Assembly: GCF_004310335.1 (NCBI RefSeq)
Contig: NZ_SIRS01000003.1
Coordinates: 558,001-622,000, forward strand
Source: Hyunsoonleella pacifica
Lineage (GTDB): Bacteria; Bacteroidota; Bacteroidia; Flavobacteriales; Flavobacteriaceae
Reading direction: 5' to 3'
DNA: 64,000 bases
Position numbers and translations under genes: made by a program. Below are positions 45,546 to 54,013 of the stretch, in pieces; within the stretch, counting starts at the first letter, position 1, and every line of letters begins with the position of its first letter. The notes below the pieces were generated by a model, which was not told the DNA's origin, did not search any database, and saw nothing but the letters and a program-made list of their open reading frames with translations.

Positions 45546-46217
45546 ATGAACAGGATAATTACAATACTATTTGTTTTAATAACAACATATTCCAGTTTCG
45601 CACAAAAAAAAGAATCTAACGAATATGTAGAATTTGACGATAGAAAAAATGTGGTACACGGTGTGTATTTGGGTTTTAATGTCCATTATGCACAATTAGA
45701 TACTAGAGGCGAAAAAGAAACGGCGTTTGTAAATTTAAAATTGGCTTATGTTGCCAATCAAAAAATGGAAGTAGGCATAGGCATTACAGGTTTTTTTAAT
45801 GAAAGACCCAATGATAGGCCAGATTTGTTTAACGGAGATAAAGTAGCACTTTTAGGTGGATATGTAGGTTTACATCTAGAACCCATTTTGTTTGGTAAGC
45901 GTTTTATAAGTGTCTCTTTTCCAGTGTTAGTTGGTGGTGGTGCAGTGGGGTATTTTGGCAATAGTTTTACAGATGAATACGAAGATATAAAAGAAGAAGA
46001 TTTTGATGAATTTTTTATTGTAGAGCCAGGCATCAATATTCTCTATAACTTTTCAAGGTTTACGCAATTAGAAACAGGAATACGCTACAGATTTACAAGC
46101 GATTATAATTTACCACCTTATGATAGTGGAAACCTTAACGGATTTTCTGTTGGAGTAGGACTAAAACTAGGCATCTTTAATATGGGGAGAAAAAAGAAGG
46201 TAAAAGATAATTTTTAG
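45546..46217 (+). CDS. outer-membrane beta-barrel protein
   Basis: This 223-residue protein has a signal peptide ending SSFAQ. Strand-like segments with alternating hydrophobics (GVYLGFNVHYAQLD, FISVSFPVLVGGGAVGYFG, LETGIRYRFTSDY, GFSVGVGLKLGIF) indicate a small barrel. It is the last gene of the sigma-factor cluster. Its stop codon overlaps the stop of the convergent holB by 4 bases. Function is unknown. Confidence 0.75.
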   Translation: MNRIITILFVLITTYSSFAQKKESNEYVEFDDRKNVVHGVYLGFNVHYAQLDTRGEKETAFVNLKLAYVANQKMEVGIGITGFFNERPNDRPDLFNGDKVALLGGYVGLHLEPILFGKRFISVSFPVLVGGGAVGYFGNSFTDEYEDIKEEDFDEFFIVEPGINILYNFSRFTQLETGIRYRFTSDYNLPPYDSGNLNGFSVGVGLKLGIFNMGRKKKVKDNF

Positions 46218-47368
46218 CCCGCTTTTTTATGCAATAACCGCGTTAATTTAATAGACAAATCAGTTAAAATAATTTTAGAATTGCCATTGCGTTCAATATG
46301 GTAAATAGCATCCTGCAGTTCGTTGCTAATATCCATAATATTGTTACCATGCACAAAAGGTGCAAAATTTTCTAGTTTAAATTTGTCTGTTTTAGGCTCA
46401 AAATACACCAAATCAGTAGCATTGTAATTCAATAAAAGCGCCTGCCGGAAAAAGTCCAAACAAAAATTTAAAAACTGTTTTTGCGTTTCGCGTCCTGTTT
46501 TGGCAATATCATCACTCCACGAAATTAAATCGTGAATAGCAGCTTTGTTACCTTTAGCCTTAAAAGCACTACGTATCCAAAAAATAAACCACGTTTCAAA
46601 CTGTGTGTCCTCAGAATCATGGTACACTAAATCGCAAGCCTTATTGTAATTACCATTAGCCTGATGCGCAATTTTTGTAGCAACTGAGGCCTCTAAATTG
46701 TAATTTTTAATAATAGCATTTTTAATTACTTCTTCGGCCAAAGGCGGAAAATGTAAAATTTGGCATCGCGAGCGAATCGTGTTAATAATCTGTTCCTCTT
46801 CTTCAGCAATCAGTAAAAAAATGGTTTTATTGGGCGGTTCCTCAATCAGTTTTAACAGCTTATTGGCACAAGCAATATTCATTTTTTCAGCCATCCAAAT
46901 CAACATCACTTTATGGCCACCCTCATAAGATTTTAAAGTCAAGGATTTTACAATCTCATGCGCCTCATCTACACCAATTTGCCCCTGTTTATTATCCACC
47001 CCAAGCAGTTTGTACCAATCAAATAAATTGCCGTAGGGCTGTTCATTTAAAAGTTGTCGCCATTCTTCCAGATAAAAATTACTTACAGGTTTGCTCTTTA
47101 CTTTACTGCTAGTTGTTACCGGAAACGCAAAATGTAAATCGGGATGCGAAACGTTGTTAAACTTTATGTTACACGCATCGTTACCCGAAGTGTTTTCGCC
47201 ATTACTGTTGCCACACAAAATATATTGCGCATAAGCAATAGCCATAGGTAAGGTGCCGCTACCCTCAGGGCCAACAAACAATTGCGCATGCGGTATACGC
47301 CCGTTATCGGCACTTTGCGTTAAGTGTGCCTTTATGTGCTCTTGCCCTAAAATATCCTGAAACAGCAT
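46214..47368 (-). CDS. holB: DNA polymerase III subunit delta'
   Basis: This 384-residue clamp-loader subunit starts MLFQDILGQEHIKAHLTQS. The P-loop is degenerate (GPEGSGTL, no Lys), as usual for delta'. A Cys-containing segment (CGN...CNIKFNN) and the SRC-like RSRCQILHFPPL motif fit the family. It helps load the beta clamp. The frame stays open upstream to 47407, but those 13 extra residues lie outside the family and near the structured element, so I start at 47368. A minus-strand -7-like box TACTTTTG lies at 47373-47380. Confidence 0.9.
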   Translation of the reverse strand: MLFQDILGQEHIKAHLTQSADNGRIPHAQLFVGPEGSGTLPMAIAYAQYILCGNSNGENTSGNDACNIKFNNVSHPDLHFAFPVTTSSKVKSKPVSNFYLEEWRQLLNEQPYGNLFDWYKLLGVDNKQGQIGVDEAHEIVKSLTLKSYEGGHKVMLIWMAEKMNIACANKLLKLIEEPPNKTIFLLIAEEEEQIINTIRSRCQILHFPPLAEEVIKNAIIKNYNLEASVATKIAHQANGNYNKACDLVYHDSEDTQFETWFIFWIRSAFKAKGNKAAIHDLISWSDDIAKTGRETQKQFLNFCLDFFRQALLLNYNATDLVYFEPKTDKFKLENFAPFVHGNNIMDISNELQDAIYHIERNGNSKIILTDLSIKLTRLLHKKAG

Positions 47369-47401
47369 CGCACAAAAGTAAACCAATTTTTTAAAATATT
47401 T

Positions 47402-47500
47402 GGGCATTCCCCTCCTAAGGTCGGGTCGGGCTTTACGTTACAAGTCCTCGCTCCCACCTGCGGGGTCGCTGTGGGCTTTCCTCTGCAATCCCTAATGCGG
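47402..47500 (-). ncRNA. structured RNA-like element, copy 2 (upstream of holB)
   Basis: Read on the minus strand, GCATT (47494-47498) pairs with AATGC (47404-47408). Inside are GGATTGCAGAGG and AAAGCCCGACCCGACC, which match the blocks of copy 1 at 27666-27755. The variable inner hairpin here is CCCAC/GTGGG. The outer stems of the two copies differ (GCGCT/AGCGC versus GCATT/AATGC) yet both pair, which is direct evidence for conserved structure. The 328-base gap upstream of holB consists of this element and the left end of the cassette-like module. Confidence 0.5.
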
Positions 47501-47554
47501 GTGTGTTTGCTATGGCATTTATTTCACTATAAACTTTTTGTTTTTTTGGAGAGG

Positions 47555-48655
47555 TTCGTTTAACGTCTCGGTGTATGGCTTGTTGCGGAAAAATCCGCAG
47601 GATTCTTTCCGCCATAGCCCAAAGATAGCAAATAAGCGTTGAATTCCGATTAGGAATTCAACCGCAATGAGCTATACACGTTGTTGGCAGTAGTTATTAT
47701 TCTTTTAATTTATTCATAGCTTGTCTTACATTTGACAATTCATATTTTTCAGAGCTTACTTTTTTAATTACATATCGTAGTAATATGTCAATTTGTTTTG
47801 CTTTTTCTAAACAGGTTTCTTCTGAATAAACGTGAATTCCACCAGATAATTGGCTATGCAATAACTTGATTGGGTTATCACCAATTTCCTTTAATGATTT
47901 TGGAATATATGGATTTATGTTATCAATCAAATTTGACATTTGATGACTTTTTTCATATTCATTCCAAGCAGTTTTAATCTGCTCAGAACCGTCAAAATCA
48001 AGTTCAGATAAATCCTTAACTATATGTTTAATTTCATTTTCGATTATTCTTCTGAAATATGCAAATGCGCCAATCCCATAGCTTAAAGAGAGATTGGAAA
48101 GCGCTTTTCGATAATTGTCTTTATCTTCATCACTCAAATAATCTAATACTTCTTTTTCTGGATTTCTTTCAACAGCAGGAAATTGGCCAATCTTTCTTAT
48201 GTAAAGAGCAGGAAACTTAATGTCCTTTTTAATCTCTTTTTGCGAAAACATATTAATTAAGAAATCCATCTTAAAACCGCAAGATTGACAAACTCCAGAA
48301 AGATGAAATGAAAAATTCACTTTTCTTTCCTTATCTAGATAATAATCTGGAACATTGTTTTCGTGAATTTCATATGAATTTCCCCAATTTTCTTCAATTT
48401 GGAATGTGTGATAATCCTTTTCATTCGGACAGTAAAACTTGTAAGCTTTCTTACTAAAGTAATTGGAAAAATTGAATTTAAATCCAGTTACGAAAGTATC
48501 AAACAATTCTATTTTTGAGTATAAATGGTAATTTTCAAAAAAATCAGTTAATTTCTTATCTGCTAATACGTTCATTGTTTATGACTTTCGTTTAATTACT
48601 GCCAACTTTTCCGGATATGCGTCGTTTTAATGACTTATATCCGACGTTAAACGAA
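47555..48655. mobile_element. one-gene cassette-like module bounded by nested inverted repeats
   Basis: Outer ends TTCGTTTAACGTC (47555-47567) and GACGTTAAACGAA (48643-48655) are exact 13-bp inverted repeats. Inner ends GTTGGCAGTA (47683-47692) and TACTGCCAAC (48597-48606) are exact 10-bp inverted repeats directly flanking the single gene. The left end contains further long-range arms (GTGTATGGC/GCTATACAC) and two hairpins (10-bp stem GTTGAATTCC; TGCGGA/TCCGCA). The right end is itself an imperfect 69-base palindrome (TTCGTTTAA/TTAAACGAA, CGGATAT/ATATCCG). GTTAAAC fits the GTTRRRY core of integron attC sites. No transposase or integrase is encoded. Confidence 0.45.
47697..48575 (-). CDS. DUF4145-like protein of unknown function (cargo gene)
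   Basis: This 292-residue protein is soluble and lacks a signal peptide. The N-terminal half has three cysteines (FYCPNE near residue 49, CQSCGF near 94-97) that could bind metal. The C-terminal half is helical, with GIGAFAYFRRIIENEIKHI (about 168-186) and LLHSQLSGGIHVYSEE (about 239-254). This recalls DUF4145/HEPN-like proteins often found with restriction or other defence genes; the match is weak. It is the only gene between the inverted repeats of the cassette-like module and is unrelated in role to its housekeeping neighbours. Confidence 0.7.
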   Translation of the reverse strand: MNVLADKKLTDFFENYHLYSKIELFDTFVTGFKFNFSNYFSKKAYKFYCPNEKDYHTFQIEENWGNSYEIHENNVPDYYLDKERKVNFSFHLSGVCQSCGFKMDFLINMFSQKEIKKDIKFPALYIRKIGQFPAVERNPEKEVLDYLSDEDKDNYRKALSNLSLSYGIGAFAYFRRIIENEIKHIVKDLSELDFDGSEQIKTAWNEYEKSHQMSNLIDNINPYIPKSLKEIGDNPIKLLHSQLSGGIHVYSEETCLEKAKQIDILLRYVIKKVSSEKYELSNVRQAMNKLKE

Positions 48656-48822
48656 GATAGACGAAATTTTCTACAAAGTCAATAAGCGAAGCCTCATTTC
48701 CGCAAAGACATTTAATCTTCATGAAATTTTGTTTCACTTCAAACGTTTTCGTGAAAAAAGTCATTTTTTAAAGCTATTTAATTGCCTACATTTGTGTTCT
48801 AATTTGATATAAAACAATATAA

Positions 48823-50010
48823 ATGAAGACGCTAAACGATTTTAATTTCGAAAATAAAAAGGCACTTATCCGTGTAGATTTTAATGTACCACTAAACGAA
48901 AATTTTGAGGTAACAGATGCTACAAGAATTGTATCGGCAAAACCAACCATTATTAAAATTTTAGAAGATGGTGGGAGTTGTATTTTAATGTCGCATTTAG
49001 GGCGTCCAAAAGGATTTCAAGAAGAGTTTTCATTAAAGCATATTGTATCTAAAGTAGAGGATGTTTTAGGTGTAGGTGTAAAATTTGTATCAGATTGCAT
49101 TGGCGAAGATGTTGAGGCCGCTGCTGCAAGCTTACAACCAGGAGAAATTTTATTATTAGAAAACTTAAGGTACTACAAAGAAGAAACCGCAGGCGATGAA
49201 GGCTTTGCTGAAAAATTATCAAAACTTGGCGATATTTATGTAAATGATGCCTTTGGTACAGCGCATAGAACACATGCATCTACAACCATAGTAGCCCAAT
49301 TTTTTGAAGGTAAAAAGTGCTTTGGTAATTTACTAGCCCAAGAAATAGATAGCATTAAAAAAGTAATGGAAACAGGAGAAAAACCTGTTTTGGCCATTCT
49401 TGGTGGGGCTAAAGTATCTTCTAAAATTACAATTATTGAAAATATTTTAGATAAAGTAGACCATTTAATTATTGGAGGAGGTATGGCATTTACCTTTGTA
49501 AAAGCACAAGGAGGAAGCATAGGGAACTCTATTTGTGAGGACGATAAAATGCCATTAGCTTTAGAAATTTTAGAGCAAGCCAAAGCTAAAAATGTACAAA
49601 TACATATACCAGTAGATACCATTGCGGCTGATGATTTTAGTAACGATGCCAATACACAAATTTGTGATATCAATGCTATTCCTGATGGATGGGAAGGAGT
49701 AGATGCAGGACCAAAATCTCGCGAGCAGTTCCACAAAGTTGTAATGGAAAGTAAAACCATTCTTTGGAATGGACCACTTGGTGTTTTTGAAATGGAAAGT
49801 TTTGCAAATGGTACAATAGAGTTAGGGAACTCCATTGCTGAAGCAACTAAAAACGGTGCGTTTTCATTAGTAGGTGGTGGCGATTCTGTAGCTGCTGTTA
49901 AACAATTTGGTTTTCAAGATAAAGTAAGTTATGTAAGTACAGGTGGTGGAGCTATGTTAGAAAGCTTAGAAGGGAAAACGTTGCCAGGGATTGCTGCTAT
50001 TTTAAAGTAA
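48823..50010 (+). CDS. pgk: phosphoglycerate kinase
   Basis: This 395-residue protein has the family signatures [16 protein letters not shown] near residue 18, [11 protein letters not shown]-type [11 protein letters not shown] near 57, and the C-terminal GGGDSVAAV nucleotide loop near 349. It transfers phosphate from 1,3-bisphosphoglycerate to ADP in glycolysis and works in reverse in gluconeogenesis. Length is normal. A -7-like TACATTTG lies at 48787-48794 without a clear TTG box. It is monocistronic, with a terminator downstream. Confidence 0.97.
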   Translation: MKTLNDFNFENKKALIRVDFNVPLNENFEVTDATRIVSAKPTIIKILEDGGSCILMSHLGRPKGFQEEFSLKHIVSKVEDVLGVGVKFVSDCIGEDVEAAAASLQPGEILLLENLRYYKEETAGDEGFAEKLSKLGDIYVNDAFGTAHRTHASTTIVAQFFEGKKCFGNLLAQEIDSIKKVMETGEKPVLAILGGAKVSSKITIIENILDKVDHLIIGGGMAFTFVKAQGGSIGNSICEDDKMPLALEILEQAKAKNVQIHIPVDTIAADDFSNDANTQICDINAIPDGWEGVDAGPKSREQFHKVVMESKTILWNGPLGVFEMESFANGTIELGNSIAEATKNGAFSLVGGGDSVAAVKQFGFQDKVSYVSTGGGAMLESLEGKTLPGIAAILK

Positions 50011-50087
50011 AATATAAGTTTTAAAGTACATCCATATGCTTTAGCAGGAAATGCAGCAAAGACGAAATTATACATAAACTAAAAAAT

Positions 50088-50132
50088 AATAAGGCCTCAT
50101 AGATTTTAAACTCTATCAGGTCTTATTTTTGT
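50088..50132 (+). terminator. intrinsic terminator after pgk
   Basis: AATAAGGCCT (50088-50097) pairs with AGGTCTTATT (50118-50127, one wobble), with AGA/TCT extending the stem inward, followed by TTT. It lies 78 bases after the pgk stop. Confidence 0.75.
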
Positions 50133-50193
50133 ATTTCAACTAAAAAATACGATTTTAGCCTTATTATCGTTCGTTTAAATTGAATGGATACTT

Positions 50194-51756
50194 ATGGTTT
50201 TTCGCTTTTTTATATTTTTGTTCTGTGTTACGGGAGTTTCTTTTGCCCAAATATCAGCAGAGACGACGTCTAAAATAAGAACTACGCTTGTGGGAGACAC
50301 TACACTTGTAGATGTCGAACAAAAGGTCATTACTTCTATCAAGCCCATTTTAGATGATAGTCTTTCAGTAAAAAAACTAAAAGACATAGACCATTTAGCA
50401 GAAATTGACGCCAAATGGCGAAAAGAACTTTATAACAACGATTTGTTTGATACCATATACAAATCAGTAACAGAAATGAGTTTTGAGGAAGTAGATTACC
50501 CAGAACTTCCAACAGATACGTTAAAAAAACATTTAAAGGAATTAGATGCCAGAACACCTTTTAACGTAACATATAATCCATCTCTAGAGCGTGTTATAAA
50601 ATCCTATTTGAAACACAGACGAAAACACTTGCAGAAACTCATGACCATGAGTGCATTCTATTTTCCAATGTTTGAGCAGGAATTAGATAATCAAAACATT
50701 CCGCTAGAAATAAAATATTTAGCTATAGTAGAATCTGCTTTAAAACCCAATGCAAAATCTAGGGTTGGTGCCACAGGCTTGTGGCAATTTATGTTTAGCA
50801 CAGGTAAAATGTACGGACTAGATGTTAGCAGTTATGTAGATGAACGTAGTGATCCCATAAAATCCACAAAAGCAGCAGCTAAATATTTAGCAAAACTATA
50901 CGAGATTTTTGGAGATTGGGATTTAGCTCTTGCAGCCTATAATTCAGGACCAGGAAATGTCACTAAAGCCATTCGTCGTTCAGGTGGCTATGAAAACTAC
51001 TGGAATATTCGGCATAATTTACCTCGAGAAACAGCAGGATATTTACCAGTTTTTTTAGCCAACATGTATATTTTTGAATATGCAGAGGAGCACGGATTTA
51101 AACGCTACAAGCCAGAACGAGTATATTTTGAAACAGATACCGTAGTAATAAAACAAATGATAACGCTAGATCAAGTGTCTGAAGTTACAGGAACACCTGT
51201 TGAACAATTACAGTTCTTGAATCCGTCCTATAAGTTAGATATTATTCCTGTTATAAAAGGCAAAAAATACACATTGCGATTGCCAACAGATGTTATTGGT
51301 GCTTTTGTACATAATGAAGACAAAATTTATGCTTTTGCCAAAGAAGAATTGGAGAAGCGAGAAAAACCTTTGCCACAGTTTTTTAATGCAAATGATAAAA
51401 TTCGCTATCGTGTAAAATCTGGAGATTATTTGGGCAAAATAGCTAGAATTTATGGAGTTAGAGTAAGCGATATTAAACGTTGGAATGGCTTGAGAAATAA
51501 TAACCTAAAAATAGGACAACGTTTATCAATTTATCCCAGAAAACCTGTAGTTTCAGTACCAAAAATTGCTACTAAAAAGATAAAACCAAAACCTATTACA
51601 GGAGATATTACAATTTACACTGTAAAAAGTGGCGACTCACTCTGGAGTATTGCCCAAAAATTTTCTGGAGTTTCTATTCAAAATATTAAAGATTGGAACG
51701 GTATTAGTGGTAGTAAATTAAAACCAGGAATGAAACTTAAAATTTCCAAGGGATAA
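50194..51756 (+). CDS. mltD: membrane-bound lytic murein transglycosylase D-like, two LysM domains
   Basis: This 520-residue protein has a signal peptide (CVTGVSFAQ). The SLT domain (about 160-300) carries the catalytic Glu in LAIVESALKPNAKS, plus the GLWQFM and LAAYNSGPGNV motifs. Two LysM peptidoglycan-binding domains lie near residues 407-447 and 475-518 (YRVKSGDYLGKIA, YTVKSGDSLWSIA). It cleaves glycan strands of peptidoglycan to form 1,6-anhydro ends. It is followed after 20 bases by the DUF4837 lipoprotein gene. Confidence 0.92.
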   Translation: MVFRFFIFLFCVTGVSFAQISAETTSKIRTTLVGDTTLVDVEQKVITSIKPILDDSLSVKKLKDIDHLAEIDAKWRKELYNNDLFDTIYKSVTEMSFEEVDYPELPTDTLKKHLKELDARTPFNVTYNPSLERVIKSYLKHRRKHLQKLMTMSAFYFPMFEQELDNQNIPLEIKYLAIVESALKPNAKSRVGATGLWQFMFSTGKMYGLDVSSYVDERSDPIKSTKAAAKYLAKLYEIFGDWDLALAAYNSGPGNVTKAIRRSGGYENYWNIRHNLPRETAGYLPVFLANMYIFEYAEEHGFKRYKPERVYFETDTVVIKQMITLDQVSEVTGTPVEQLQFLNPSYKLDIIPVIKGKKYTLRLPTDVIGAFVHNEDKIYAFAKEELEKREKPLPQFFNANDKIRYRVKSGDYLGKIARIYGVRVSDIKRWNGLRNNNLKIGQRLSIYPRKPVVSVPKIATKKIKPKPITGDITIYTVKSGDSLWSIAQKFSGVSIQNIKDWNGISGSKLKPGMKLKISKG

Positions 51757-51776
51757 CTTCAAAACATCAAAAAACA

Positions 51777-52754
51777 ATGAAAAAAGTATTAAGCGTTCTC
51801 GTACTAGTATTTGTTCTTATATCATGTAAAGCCGATAAATCAAAAAATCAAAGAATACTTTTTGATTCACAAGGAAGAATTAACCACGTATCTGTTGTTA
51901 TTGATAATGAAAACTGGAAAGGGCGTTTAGGAGAGGCTATAAGAGATGTGCTCACAGCACCAGTTTATGGTTTGCCGCAAGATGAGCCTACATTTAATAT
52001 CAATCAAATACCACCTCAAGTTTTTACTGATTTTATTACAAGAACGCGTACTGTTTTAAAAATTGAAATGGGAAAAGCTGCTGGTATTGCTTTTAGAGAT
52101 AATGTGTATGCGCAGCCACAAAAAGTAATTGTAATTACAGGGAAAACAAAACAAGAGGTTGAAGATGTTTTAAAAGAAAATACGCCCAAAATAATAAAAA
52201 CCTTTAGAGATATTGAGCTAAGACAGAGACAACGTATTATAAGAAAGTCGCTATTTAATACACAAGTTATTAAAGATAAATTAGGTTTAAAAATAGAGTA
52301 TTCAAGTGCGTATAGAATAGCTAAAAATAATGATAGTTTTTTCTGGATTAGACGAGATATCAATACAGGAACACTTAATTTAATGCTCTATGAATTACCA
52401 GAAGAAGCTATTAAGAAAGATAGTTTAATAAACCAAATAGTTGTAATAAGAGATTCTATTGGTAAACAGTATATTGAAGGACCGGTTGAGGGGTCTTACA
52501 TGTCTACTGAAATGGCATACACACCGTTTCATGGAGAAACTATTTTAGATAACAAACCTACTTTAGAAACAAAAGGGATGTGGCAAGTAAAAAATGCGTT
52601 TATGGCAGGTCCTTATATTAATTATGCCATAGAAGATAAGATAAATAAACGCTGGATAATAGCTGAAGGATTTGCATTTGCACCTTCGGTTGAAAAACGC
52701 GACTATATGTTTGAATTAGAGGCGATAATTAAATCAATTAAAATTGATAAGTAA
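51777..52754 (+). CDS. DUF4837 family lipoprotein
   Basis: This 325-residue lipoprotein has a signal ending VLISC (Cys17). The mature sequence, with SQGRINHVSVVIDNENWKG and LTAPVYGLPQDEPTFNINQIP, is characteristic of DUF4837, a Bacteroidetes family usually next to a MltD-like gene. The function is unknown, but the repeated pairing suggests a role in cell-wall turnover. It ends at a bidirectional terminator shared with tatA. Confidence 0.87.
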   Translation: MKKVLSVLVLVFVLISCKADKSKNQRILFDSQGRINHVSVVIDNENWKGRLGEAIRDVLTAPVYGLPQDEPTFNINQIPPQVFTDFITRTRTVLKIEMGKAAGIAFRDNVYAQPQKVIVITGKTKQEVEDVLKENTPKIIKTFRDIELRQRQRIIRKSLFNTQVIKDKLGLKIEYSSAYRIAKNNDSFFWIRRDINTGTLNLMLYELPEEAIKKDSLINQIVVIRDSIGKQYIEGPVEGSYMSTEMAYTPFHGETILDNKPTLETKGMWQVKNAFMAGPYINYAIEDKINKRWIIAEGFAFAPSVEKRDYMFELEAIIKSIKIDK

Positions 52755-52786
52755 AGTATTTAAAGACTGTTTACCAAGTTGAAAAC

Positions 52787-52818
52787 AAAAAACCAACACG
52801 TACAAGTGTTGGTTTTTT
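52787..52818. terminator. bidirectional terminator between the DUF4837 gene and tatA
   Basis: ACCAACAC and GTGTTGGT form an 8-bp core, extended by A- and T-runs on either side, around a GTACAA loop. It serves the convergent genes ending at 52754 (+) and 52841 (-). Confidence 0.88.
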
Positions 52819-52840
52819 ATTTTTATATAGTTTTTAAAGC

Positions 52841-53023
52841 TTATTCTGCTTTATCGTTTTTAGGTTCTTCCTCTTTACTGGCATCTTTAAACTCTTTAAT
52901 ACCGCTTCCTAAACCACGCATTAGTTCAGGAATTTTTCTTCCACCAAATAACAGTAATACCACAACAACAATTAGGATTATTTGTGGAGCGCCGATAACT
53001 AATGGTAATGTGTAAAAACTCAT
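52841..53023 (-). CDS. tatA: twin-arginine translocase subunit TatA/TatE family
   Basis: This 60-residue protein has an N-terminal TM helix (about 10-26: [17 protein letters not shown]). The [23 protein letters not shown] amphipathic hinge and helix typical of TatA follow, then a short acidic tail. TatA oligomers form the channel for folded protein export. tatC is not nearby. The opposite-strand ORF over the same bases is spurious. Confidence 0.93.
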   Translation of the reverse strand: MSFYTLPLVIGAPQIILIVVVVLLLFGGRKIPELMRGLGSGIKEFKDASKEEEPKNDKAE

Positions 53024-53149
53024 AACAAATATATTTAGGACACAAAGTTAATAATTAAAGTTTAATAAAACCGTTTTTAACATTAATACTAGGTGTTTAT
53101 TAGGAGAAAACCAAAACCTTGAAATTATTTAATTAATTTTGCTTGCAAC

Positions 53150-54013
53150 ATGGGAAATAAAAAACCAAAAAAGATAAAAAGAAAATTACTTGACAAGTAC
53201 CGTTTAGTCATACTTAATGAAAACACCTTTGAGGAAAGATTATCATTAAAACTTACCAGGTTAAACGTGTTTGTGATTGTAACACTTTCTAGTATTTTAT
53301 TGGTTGGATTTACTATTCTGCTTATAGCTTACTCGCCTTTAAAAGAGTATATTCCTGGTTATTCTTCTACAGCACTAAAGAAAAAAGCAACGAATTTAAG
53401 TTTTAAAACAGATTCTTTGCAGCAAGTTTTGATAGCAAATGAATACTATTTCGCATCTATTAAAAAAGTTTTAAAAGGCGATGTTAGCTCAGAAGAGTTA
53501 AATAGAGACTCAATTGTTGAAGCTACTAAGCTTGAGGTAAGTGAGGTAGATTTGAACCCTACTAAAGAAGATTCCTTATTACGTGCTAAAGTAGAAAAAG
53601 AAGATAAGTATAATTTGTTTGAATCGGCCACATCGGTTACAAATTTTGTGCTTTTTCCTCCAGCAACAGGCACCATCAGTGAACCATACAGCATAAAAGA
53701 GAAGCATTATGCGGTAGATATAGTGGTGCCGAAGGACACACCAATAAAAGCAACAGCAGATGGTATTGTTGTTTTTGCAGAGTGGACAGCCAGCACAGGT
53801 CATGTTATTATTTTAGAGCATAGTTATGGACTAATTTCTGTTTACAAGCATAATGCTACCTTAACTAAATCTCAAGGCGATTTAGTAAAAGCAGGAGAAG
53901 TAATTGCTACCTCGGGTAACACTGGAGAATTGTCAACAGGTCCGCATTTACATTTTGAACTTTGGAGTGATGGTTATCCCATTAATCCAACTAATTTTAT
54001 TGATTTCGAATAA
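53150..54013 (+). CDS. M23 family metallopeptidase
   Basis: This 287-residue protein has an N-terminal cytoplasmic tail, one TM helix (about 37-60), a linker/coiled-coil part (about 75-150) and a peptidase M23 domain (about 165-285). The zinc ligands are visible in HYAVD and in the HLHFE motif near the end; the site appears complete. It is a LytM-type peptidoglycan endopeptidase or an activator of amidases. The stop codon is directly followed by the ATG of the GH3-type gene. A -7-like TAATTTTG lies at 53134-53141. Confidence 0.9.
   Translation: MGNKKPKKIKRKLLDKYRLVILNENTFEERLSLKLTRLNVFVIVTLSSILLVGFTILLIAYSPLKEYIPGYSSTALKKKATNLSFKTDSLQQVLIANEYYFASIKKVLKGDVSSEELNRDSIVEATKLEVSEVDLNPTKEDSLLRAKVEKEDKYNLFESATSVTNFVLFPPATGTISEPYSIKEKHYAVDIVVPKDTPIKATADGIVVFAEWTASTGHVIILEHSYGLISVYKHNATLTKSQGDLVKAGEVIATSGNTGELSTGPHLHFELWSDGYPINPTNFIDFE

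Noticed and set aside
47433-47615. 60-codon minus-strand ORF upstream of holB
   Set aside because: It spans the structured element and the left palindromic end of the cassette-like module; it shows no domain or start signal.
49236-49835. 199-codon minus-strand ORF inside pgk
   Set aside because: It is a shadow of the highly conserved pgk reading frame and lacks its own signals.
52779-53015. 78-codon plus-strand ORF opposite tatA
   Set aside because: tatA on the other strand has an intact family pattern; this ORF begins in the terminator region and has no similarity to known proteins.
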